A stretch of 47,297 nt of DNA from a bacterium. Its GTDB lineage: Bacteria > Pseudomonadota > Gammaproteobacteria > Burkholderiales > Thiobacillaceae. Under the pieces are notes generated by a model. That model was not told the origin of the DNA. It did no database searches and saw nothing but the letters and a program-made list of their open reading frames with translations. A program made the position numbers and the translations under genes. The stretch is taken from NCBI GenBank assembly GCA_009772925.1, contig WOUQ01000017.1, positions 1-47,297 of the forward strand, in the 5' to 3' direction. Positions 41,430 to 47,297 of this stretch are shown here, piece after piece (position 1 is the first letter of the stretch; every line of letters starts with the position of its first letter).

Positions 41430-41897
41430 ATGGCCCGCTACGACAAGATATTCGAATACGAACCCAATCTGGACGGCAAGGGCCTCAAGGTTGGCATCGT
41501 CATGAGCCGCTTCAACCTCGATGTCTGCGAGGGACTGCTGTCCGCCTGCACCGCCGGTCTGCTCAAGCACGGTGTCGCCGCGGCGGACATCAAGATTGGC
41601 ACCGTCGCCGGTGCCCTGGAAATCCCGCTGGTGCTGAAGAAGATGGCCGAGTCCGGTCAGTTCGACGCCCTGGTGGCCCTGGGCGCGGTGATCCGCGGCG
41701 AGACCTACCACTTCGAGATCGTCTCCAACGAGATGGCCAGTGGCATCACCCGTGTCAATCTGGACACCGGCGTGCCCATCGCCAACGGCGTGCTCACCAC
41801 CAACACCGACCACCAGGCCACCGAACGCATGTCGGAGAAGGGCCGGGAAGCTGCCAGCACGGCCATCGAGATGGCCAACCTGCTGAAGGCGATATGA
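41430..41897 (+). CDS. ribH: 6,7-dimethyl-8-ribityllumazine synthase
   Basis: 155 residues, full length. [45 protein letters not shown]-type core, and the substrate loop [16 protein letters not shown] with the catalytic His. It joins the RibB and RibD products. One base after ribB; stop overlaps nusB (ATGA). Confidence 0.97.
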   Translation: MARYDKIFEYEPNLDGKGLKVGIVMSRFNLDVCEGLLSACTAGLLKHGVAAADIKIGTVAGALEIPLVLKKMAESGQFDALVALGAVIRGETYHFEIVSNEMASGITRVNLDTGVPIANGVLTTNTDHQATERMSEKGREAASTAIEMANLLKAI

Positions 41898-42376
41898 CCG
41901 CTGCCGAATCGGGCAAGGCCAAACGCGGCCCCAGCCCGCGCCGGGTGTCGCGCGAGCGGGTGCTGCGCGCCCTCTACCAGTGGCAGGTGGCCGGCGGCGA
42001 CTATGCCGGCCTGCTGGTCCAGGCCGAAGTCCACGATCCCGAGGAGACCGGCGACACCACCCAGCCCCATGAGGGCTTCCTGCGCGAACTGCTGGACGGG
42101 GTGATGAAGCAGGCGGCCAGCCTGGACCAGGCCCTGGCGCCGCATCTGGACCGGCCCGTGGCGGAGCTGTCGCCCATCGAGCACGCCATCCTGCTCATCG
42201 GCGCCTTCGAGCTCACCCACAGCCTGAACGTGCCCTACAAGGTCTGCATCAACGAGGCGGTGGAACTGGCCAAGCTGTACGGCGGCACCGACGGCCACAA
42301 GTTCGTCAACGGCGTCCTCGACAAGCTGGCGAAGGAGACCCGGCAGGTGGAAATCGAGGCCGCGCAACGCGCCTGA
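41894..42376 (+). CDS. nusB: Transcription antitermination protein NusB
   Basis: 160 residues, all-helical NusB fold: [18 protein letters not shown] near the start, [15 protein letters not shown] and [33 protein letters not shown] near the end, split here for length. It binds boxA RNA with S10 in rRNA antitermination. ribH-nusB-thiL-pgpA is a conserved proteobacterial order. A boxA-like leader lies at the far right of this window. Confidence 0.95.
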   Translation: MTAAESGKAKRGPSPRRVSRERVLRALYQWQVAGGDYAGLLVQAEVHDPEETGDTTQPHEGFLRELLDGVMKQAASLDQALAPHLDRPVAELSPIEHAILLIGAFELTHSLNVPYKVCINEAVELAKLYGGTDGHKFVNGVLDKLAKETRQVEIEAAQRA

Positions 42377-42388
42377 GAGCCGTCGGCG

Positions 42389-43345
42389 ATGCCCTCCGAG
42401 TTCGACCTTATCGCCCGTTACTTCAAGCGACCCGCCGCCAACGCGGTGCTGGGCGTGGGCGACGACGCCGCCCTGCTCGCCCCCACAGCCGGCGCGGAAC
42501 TGGTGGTATCCACCGACATGCTGGTGGCCGGCCGGCACTTCCTGGCGGAGGCCGATCCTTATCACCTGGGCCACAAGGCCCTGGCCGTGAACCTCTCCGA
42601 CCTCGCCGCCATGGGCGCGGTGCCGCGCTGGGCGACGTTGTCCCTAGCCCTGCCCGAGGTGGACGAAGCCTGGCTGGCGGCGTTCAGCCGCGGCTTCTTC
42701 GAGTTGGCCGGGCGTTTCGGCGTCAGTCTGGTGGGGGGCGATACCACCCGGGGGCCCCTCAACCTCTGCGTCACCGTGCTCGGCGAGGCCCCCGCCGGTC
42801 GCGCCCTGCGGCGCAGCGGCGCGCGGCCGGGCGACGGTGTGTGGGTGTCCGGCGACCTGGGCGGCGCGGCTCTGGCCGTGTGCCATCTCAACGGGGAACT
42901 CGTGCTCGACGCGGCGGATGCCGAGCTCTGCCAGGTCCGTCTGCACCGGCCCGAACCCCGCGTGGTGCTGGGCGACATGCTGTGCTGCGTGGCCCACGCC
43001 GCCATCGACATTTCCGACGGATTGCTGGCCGACCTCGGGCATATCCTGGCAGCTTCCGGCGTCGGCGCGGAACTCGAATTCGACCGTCTGCCCGCGCATC
43101 CGGCGCTGGCGCCGAAGCGCGCCGACCCTTTGGTGCGGCGCTGCCTGCTGGCGGGTGGCGACGATTACGAGCTGTGCTTCACGGCGCCGCCTGAACGGGA
43201 GCAAGCGATCCTCGCCGTGGCCGAGACGGCGGGCGTGACGGTGACCCGCATCGGCCGCATCACCGACCAGGCTGGCTTGCGCCTGCTCGACGGGGCGGGC
43301 GACGCCATGCAGATCCGGGAGCGGGGTTTTGACCATTTCGCCTGA
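42389..43345 (+). CDS. thiL: Thiamine-monophosphate kinase
   Basis: 318 residues of the PurM/SelD-like ATP-binding superfamily. Seen: FDLIARYFKRP, GVGDDAALLAP, ADPYHLGHKALAVNLSDLAAMG, VGGDTTRGPLNLCVTVLG, DISDGLLADLGHI, GGDDYELCFTAPP. It makes thiamine diphosphate from thiamine phosphate. Starts 12 bases after nusB; pgpA starts 13 bases after its stop. Confidence 0.96.
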   Translation: MPSEFDLIARYFKRPAANAVLGVGDDAALLAPTAGAELVVSTDMLVAGRHFLAEADPYHLGHKALAVNLSDLAAMGAVPRWATLSLALPEVDEAWLAAFSRGFFELAGRFGVSLVGGDTTRGPLNLCVTVLGEAPAGRALRRSGARPGDGVWVSGDLGGAALAVCHLNGELVLDAADAELCQVRLHRPEPRVVLGDMLCCVAHAAIDISDGLLADLGHILAASGVGAELEFDRLPAHPALAPKRADPLVRRCLLAGGDDYELCFTAPPEREQAILAVAETAGVTVTRIGRITDQAGLRLLDGAGDAMQIRERGFDHFA

Positions 43346-43358
43346 AACCTCGGGCGGC

Positions 43359-43829
43359 ATGGCAAGGCCCACCCCGACCTTCCTGTTCGCCCACCCCGCG
43401 CATTTTCTCGCCCTCGGCTTCGGCGCCGGCCTGTCCCCGAAAGCGCCGGGCACGCTGGGCACCCTGGTGGCTTTCCCGCTGTTCTGGCTGCTGGTGGACA
43501 ACCCGTTCTACTGGGTCTGGATGGCCGCCTTCCTGGCCGTGGGGGTTTGGGCCTGCGGCATTGCCGGCCGCAACCTGGGGGTGCACGACCACGGTGGCAT
43601 CGTCTGGGACGAGATCGCCGCCTTCCTTCTGATCCTGCCGTTCACGCCGGCCACTCCTCTGGGTTTTGTCCTCGCCTTCGCCTTGTTCCGCCTGTTCGAT
43701 ATCTGGAAACCCTTCCCCATCGGCTGGCTGGACCAGCGGGTGCATGGGGGGCTGGGGGTCATGCTGGATGACCTGCTGGCGGCGGCCTACGCACTTCTTT
43801 GTCTGTTGGGAGTTTCCGCATGGATGTGA
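43359..43829 (+). CDS. pgpA: Phosphatidylglycerophosphatase A
   Basis: 156 residues, inner-membrane Pgp[34 protein letters not shown] and [20 protein letters not shown], with four hydrophobic segments. It removes phosphate from phosphatidylglycerol phosphate. ATG 43359 is preferred over an upstream TTG that would overlap thiL. Its 3' end overlaps the pncC start by 10 bases. Confidence 0.95.
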   Translation: MARPTPTFLFAHPAHFLALGFGAGLSPKAPGTLGTLVAFPLFWLLVDNPFYWVWMAAFLAVGVWACGIAGRNLGVHDHGGIVWDEIAAFLLILPFTPATPLGFVLAFALFRLFDIWKPFPIGWLDQRVHGGLGVMLDDLLAAAYALLCLLGVSAWM

Positions 43830-44314
43830 GCCAGGAAGAACTCGAACGTTTGGCCGCCGATCTGGGCCAGTCCCTGTTGCGCCGTGGCTGGCGCCTGGCG
43901 GTCGCCGAGTCCTGCACCGGCGGCTGGGCGGCCCAGGCCCTCACCTCGGTCGCGGGCAGTTCGCAGTGGTTCGAGCGGGGCTTCGTCACCTACAGCAACG
44001 ACGCCAAGATGGAAGTACTGGGCGTGCACAACAAGACCCTGGTGCAGTTTGGCGCGGCAAGCGTGGAAACCGCCCGCGAAATGGCCGAGGGCGTCCTCGC
44101 CCACAGCCGGGCGCAGGCCGCCTTCTCCATCACCGGCATCGCCGGGCCCAGCGGCGGCACGCCGGACAAGCCGGTAGGCACCGTATGCTTCGCCTGGGCG
44201 CGCAAGGGAGAGGCCACCGTCACCGGCCGCGAATCCTTTTCCGGCGACCGCCGGCAGGTGCGCGCGCAGTCGGTGCGCCATGCCTTCGGCCGCATGCTGG
44301 CGCTCATGACATAA
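43820..44314 (+). CDS. pncC: Nicotinamide-nucleotide amidohydrolase PncC (CinA C-terminal family)
   Basis: 164 residues, the stand-alone CinA C-terminal form. [21 protein letters not shown] carries the catalytic Ser, and [20 protein letters not shown] the phosphate-binding loop. It recycles nicotinamide mononucleotide to nicotinate mononucleotide. No N-terminal MoaB-like CinA domain. Overlaps pgpA, and recA follows after 44 bases. Confidence 0.94.
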   Translation: MDVSQEELERLAADLGQSLLRRGWRLAVAESCTGGWAAQALTSVAGSSQWFERGFVTYSNDAKMEVLGVHNKTLVQFGAASVETAREMAEGVLAHSRAQAAFSITGIAGPSGGTPDKPVGTVCFAWARKGEATVTGRESFSGDRRQVRAQSVRHAFGRMLALMT

Positions 44315-44358
44315 TCCGCCGGCCGGAAAACACCGCTTTCATTCAGGAGGAATTCCCC

Positions 44359-45369
44359 ATGGACGAGAACCGCAGCAAGGCCCTGGCCGCCGCCCTGGCC
44401 CAGATCGAGAAACAGTTCGGCAAGGGCTCCATCATGCGCATGGGCGACGGCAGCATCGCCGACGATATCCAGGCGGTGTCCACCGGTTCCCTGGGCTTGG
44501 ACGTGGCCCTGGGCATCGGCGGTCTGCCGCGTGGGCGGGTGGTGGAGGTCTACGGCCCGGAATCCTCCGGCAAGACCACCCTGACCCTGTCGGTGATCGC
44601 GCAGATGCAGAAGCTGGGCGGTACGGCGGCCTTCATCGATGCGGAGCACGCCCTCGATCCCCAGTACGCCCAGAAGCTGGGCGTGAACGTGGGTGAACTG
44701 CTCATCTCGCAGCCGGATACCGGCGAGCAGGCCCTGGAAATCGCCGACATGCTGGTGCGCTCCAGCGCCGTCGACGTCATCGTCATCGACTCCGTCGCGG
44801 CGCTGACCCCCAAGGCGGAAATCGAGGGCGAGATGGGCGACTCCCACGTCGGCCTGCAGGCCCGCCTGATGAGCCAGGCCCTGCGCAAGCTCACCGCCAA
44901 CATCAAGCGCACCAACACCCTGGTCATCTTCATCAACCAGATCCGCATGAAGATCGGCGTCATGTTCGGTAGCCCGGAGACCACCACCGGCGGCAACGCG
45001 CTGAAGTTCTACGCCTCGGTGCGCCTGGACATCCGCCGCATCGGCGCCATCAAGAAGGGCGACGAGGTGGTGGGTTCGGAAACCCGCGTCAAGGTCGTGA
45101 AGAACAAGGTCTCCCCGCCCTTCAAGGAAGCCATCTTCGACATCCTCTACGGCGAAGGCGTGTCGCGCGAGGGCGAGATCATCGAGCTGGGCGTGGTCCA
45201 CAAGCTCATCGACAAGTCCGGCGCCTGGTATGCCTACCAGGGCGAGAAGATCGGCCAGGGCAAGGACAACGCCCGCGAATTCCTGCGCGAGCATCCGGAC
45301 ATGGCGGCCGAGATCGAAGCCCAGATTCGCGAGAAGCTCGGCGTCAAGCCCGCCGCCGCCGCGGTGTGA
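44359..45369 (+). CDS. recA: Recombinase RecA
   Basis: 336 residues, full length. Walker [10 protein letters not shown] (66-74), Walker [12 protein letters not shown]2-type [14 protein letters not shown], and [17 protein letters not shown]. Strong ribosome binding site AGGAGGA. No CTG-N10-CAG LexA box is seen in the 44-base gap upstream; expression may start within pncC. Stop overlaps recX by four bases. Confidence 0.98.
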   Translation: MDENRSKALAAALAQIEKQFGKGSIMRMGDGSIADDIQAVSTGSLGLDVALGIGGLPRGRVVEVYGPESSGKTTLTLSVIAQMQKLGGTAAFIDAEHALDPQYAQKLGVNVGELLISQPDTGEQALEIADMLVRSSAVDVIVIDSVAALTPKAEIEGEMGDSHVGLQARLMSQALRKLTANIKRTNTLVIFINQIRMKIGVMFGSPETTTGGNALKFYASVRLDIRRIGAIKKGDEVVGSETRVKVVKNKVSPPFKEAIFDILYGEGVSREGEIIELGVVHKLIDKSGAWYAYQGEKIGQGKDNAREFLREHPDMAAEIEAQIREKLGVKPAAAAV

Positions 45370-45794
45370 GCCTGCGCGAGCGAGCCCTGAACCTGCTGGC
45401 GCGGCGGGAGCACAGCCGCGCCGAGCTGGCGCGCAAGCTGGCTCCCCATGCAGAAGGCGAGGATCTGGACACTCTGCTGGAAGGCCTGGAGCGGGAGAAC
45501 CTGCTTTCCAATGCCCGCTTTGCCGAGATGCTGGCCCATGCCCGCGCGGGGCGCCATGGCAGCCTGCGGCTGAAGGCGGACCTGCGCGACAAGGGCGTGC
45601 CCAACGAGGTCATCGACGCCTCCGTGGCGGCAGCGCGGGATAGCGATCTGGAAGCGGCCCGCGCTGTCTGGCGGAAGAAGTTCCGCGCCTTGCCCCGCGA
45701 CGCCGCCGAGCGCGCGAAACAGATGCGCTTCCTGGCCGGGCGGGGATTTCCCGCCGACGTGGTGCGCAGGGTGGTGGGCGGCGAGGAAGACTGA
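45366..45794 (+). CDS. recX: Regulatory protein RecX
   Basis: 142 residues, GTG start overlapping the recA stop. Three-helix RecX repeats: [42 protein letters not shown] and [15 protein letters not shown], each shown in part. It limits RecA filaments. The overlap keeps its level tied to recA. A 7-base GC hairpin follows the stop. Confidence 0.93.
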   Translation: MSLRERALNLLARREHSRAELARKLAPHAEGEDLDTLLEGLERENLLSNARFAEMLAHARAGRHGSLRLKADLRDKGVPNEVIDASVAAARDSDLEAARAVWRKKFRALPRDAAERAKQMRFLAGRGFPADVVRRVVGGEED

Positions 45795-45796
45795 GC

Positions 45797-45814
45797 ACCC
45801 CGCTGCGGCGGGGT
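45797..45814. terminator. Hairpin between convergent recX and alcohol dehydrogenase genes
   Basis: ACCCCGC-TGCG-GCGGGGT, perfect 7-base stem, ending exactly at the stop of the minus-strand gene. No T-run, but its place between two convergent stops fits a shared terminator. Confidence 0.55.
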
Positions 45815-46999
45815 CTACAGGCGGGCGCGCACCAGTTCGGCGATTTCCTGGTCTGTGAGTACGATGGGGTTGGTCTTCATGCTGGAGCCCCGGCTGTGGG
45901 CGACGATGCGCTCCACGTCCGCGGCATCCACTCCGTACTCCGCCAGGCGTGGCAGATGCAGCCGCCGCGTCCAGTCTTCCAGGATTTCCACCAATGCGTC
46001 GCGGGCTTCCCCGTCCGGCATATCGCGGCCGGCGAGCAGGCGCCCGACATCCGCGTATTTCGCCAGGGCAAGGTGATCCGGCGAGCGTTCCACCAGGGCG
46101 GCGATGTTGACCCGGCTCGCCTCGGCTACCAGGGTGCCGCACACGACCCCGTGGGGGATGGGAAAGAAGGCGCCCAGCGGCGCCGCCAGGCCATGTACCG
46201 AGCCCAGTCCCACCTGGGCCAGGGTGATGCCGGAGAGCAGGGCGGCATAGGCCATTGCGGCCCGCTGCCCGGCCGCGTTGCCCGTGCCTTCGTACCACGG
46301 CAGCAGGGCATCCCGAGCCTTTTCCATGCCTGACAGCGCCAGGGCGTCGGTGAAAGGATTGGCCTTGGCGGAGACGTAGGATTCGAGAAGCTGGGTGAAG
46401 GCATCCATGCCGTTGGCGGCCAGGACCCGGAGCGGGCAGTCGGCCAGCAGGTCCGGGTCGATCACCGCGTATTCGGCCACCAGTCGTTCGTCACGGAAGG
46501 ATTTTTTGAAGCCGTCCCGGCCCTGCCGGGAGAGCACCGCATTCTTGGTGGCTTCCGATCCCGTGCCCGCCGTGGTGGGGACGGCAATGAAGGGGGTGGC
46601 CGGACCCCGATACGGCAGTTCCGGTCCCACGCCTTCGAGATGCTCCATCACCGAGTTGCCCGGCCGCAGCAGGCCGGCGATCGCCTTGGCCGCGTCCAGT
46701 GCGCTGCCGCCGCCGATTCCCAGGACACAGGAGAACGCGCTGCCCCGGTTCTCCCGCACACATGCATCCACCAGTTCCGGCGAGGGTTCGCCGGCAACCT
46801 GGAGCATTTCCCAGGCGATGTCTCGCGCCGCGAGTTGCTGCTCCAGATTCCGCCAATGGGGACCGGCAACGAAGGAGCGAGCCCCGGTGACGATGAGTAC
46901 CCGGCGGCCATGAGCGGCCACCAGATCCGGAAGCATGGCCATGCGGCCACTGCCGAACTCGATGCGCGGCAAGCGGGCGAGGGCGAAGTTGAAAGACAT
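45815..46999 (-). CDS. Iron-containing alcohol dehydrogenase
   Basis: 394 residues of the group III (Fe-type) alcohol dehydrogenases. N-terminal NAD(P) fold with GIGGGSALDAAKAIAGLL (about 93-110), PTTAGTGSEATKNAVLS, then the metal-binding helical half with NGMDAFTQLLESYVS, GSVHGLAAPLGAFFPIPHGVVC and the MKTNPIVLTDQE end. Converts alcohols and aldehydes; the substrate is unknown. Single gene, transcribed leftward away from the tRNA promoter region. Confidence 0.92.
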   Translation of the reverse strand: MSFNFALARLPRIEFGSGRMAMLPDLVAAHGRRVLIVTGARSFVAGPHWRNLEQQLAARDIAWEMLQVAGEPSPELVDACVRENRGSAFSCVLGIGGGSALDAAKAIAGLLRPGNSVMEHLEGVGPELPYRGPATPFIAVPTTAGTGSEATKNAVLSRQGRDGFKKSFRDERLVAEYAVIDPDLLADCPLRVLAANGMDAFTQLLESYVSAKANPFTDALALSGMEKARDALLPWYEGTGNAAGQRAAMAYAALLSGITLAQVGLGSVHGLAAPLGAFFPIPHGVVCGTLVAEASRVNIAALVERSPDHLALAKYADVGRLLAGRDMPDGEARDALVEILEDWTRRLHLPRLAEYGVDAADVERIVAHSRGSSMKTNPIVLTDQEIAELVRARL

Positions 47000-47072
47000 G
47001 GCGGAGGTCCTGACAGGCTGGGCTTCCCATCCTAGTCGAGGCTGTCTATTTTGAAAGTGAATGGGAAGGGTG

Positions 47073-47101
47073 TTGACGCTAAGAAGCGGGGAATGTATAG
47101 T
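47073..47101 (+). promoter_or_regulatory. Sigma70-like promoter of the tRNA-fMet gene
   Basis: TTGACG and TATAGT separated by exactly 17 bases, 15 bases before the first base of the tRNA. Close to consensus, as expected for a stable RNA promoter. Confidence 0.85.
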
Positions 47102-47116
47102 CTCGCTTCTCTCGAA

Positions 47117-47193
47117 CGCGGGGTGGAGCAGTCTGGCAGCTCGTCGGGCTCATAACCCGAAGGTCACAGGTTCAAATCCTGTCCCCGCAACCA
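47117..47193 (+). tRNA. Initiator tRNA-Met (fMet), anticodon CAU
   Basis: 77 bases including encoded CCA. Initiator hallmarks: unpaired C1-A72 at the acceptor end (CGCGGGG...CCCCGCAACCA), anticodon stem with three G:C pairs (TCGGGCTCATAACCCGA), and TTCAAAT in the T arm. Anticodon CAT at 47151-47153. It is the first gene of the transcript starting at the promoter upstream. Confidence 0.96.
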
Positions 47194-47201
47194 GTTTCAC
47201 A

Positions 47202-47297
47202 GTTCTTTAACAAATTACTTACAGCCTTAAGGTGTGGGCATTGGGTCGAGTGGAATTCATTCTGGGTGAGGATCTGGGGTGAAGGAAGCGAAGAGAA
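47202..47297 (+). promoter_or_regulatory. boxA-like antiterminator and probable rRNA operon leader
   Basis: GTTCTTTAACAAATTA nine bases after the tRNA resembles boxA (TGCTCTTTAACA) as found in betaproteobacterial rRNA leaders, and the following ACAGCC...GTGTGGGC resembles the same leaders. 16S rRNA itself is not in the window. So the tRNA may be the first part of a tRNA-rRNA transcript; inference from resemblance. Confidence 0.6.

Overview
The window is GC-rich, densely coded bacterial DNA with short gaps and many 4-base stop/start overlaps. The right end carries glyA-nrdR-ribD-ribE-ribB-ribH-nusB-thiL-pgpA followed by pncC-recA-recX. That gene order, the protein styles and the TAGGAGCGGCCTTGGCCGCGA-type palindromes point to a betaproteobacterium (Rhodocyclales/Nitrosomonadales-like); the genus cannot be fixed from this sequence.

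Left part (about 1-13.4 kb): after an ExbB/ExbD pair (ExbD cut short) comes an accessory metabolic locus that joins two element-handling pathways. The first is an ArsS-type radical SAM set: arsS, a mercuric-reductase-like flavoprotein, a small membrane protein, and the two transferases of families TIGR04283 and TIGR04282 that accompany ArsS. The second is a complete selenoneine set: egtD (hercynine synthesis), senA (EgtB-like selenoneine synthase), senB (selenosugar synthase) and a flavoprotein-SelD fusion (senC role). The two sets are physically joined: the transferases, an unassigned ATP-grasp enzyme, a YHS-domain lipoprotein and egtD form one tight plus-strand run. This joint locus is the most interesting feature here. 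No selA, selB or selC is seen, so the selenophosphate made by SelD has a visible local consumer (SenB) but no visible selenocysteine use.

13.4-18 kb is a small defence insert: a VapBC-type toxin-antitoxin pair and an IetAS system (subtilisin-like protease plus AAA+ ATPase). It abuts a decayed, frameshifted ArsM-type methyltransferase whose ribosome binding site and N-terminal half are still readable on the minus strand. The pseudogene is the last member of a minus-strand operon (18-21.5 kb) headed by an ArsR-rhodanese regulator with a palindromic operator, followed by a small secreted protein, a sterol-desaturase-like membrane hydroxylase and a TVP38-rhodanese fusion. The inferred history is that an ArsM/ArsS/selenium region was broken up by the defence insert.

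21.7-35.5 kb is mixed: a CorC/HlyC membrane protein, a pseudouridine synthase, a TlpA-like thioredoxin fused to a hydrolase-like domain, a REP-associated tyrosine transposase flanked by matching REP palindromes, a CBS protein plus SLC13 anion transporter, a membrane-tethered response regulator with a long coiled coil, an MFS transporter, a methyltransferase, a DUF486 protein, a BrnTA toxin-antitoxin pair, an NYN/OST-HTH protein, a secreted metallo-beta-lactamase-fold hydrolase and a YajD-like HNH protein.

35.5-47.3 kb is core housekeeping DNA (glycine/folate, ribonucleotide reductase control, riboflavin synthesis, NusB, ThiL, PgpA, PncC, RecA/RecX) with an iron-type alcohol dehydrogenase. The window closes with a strong sigma70-like promoter, an initiator tRNA-Met gene and a boxA-like leader that probably leads into an rRNA operon beyond the edge.
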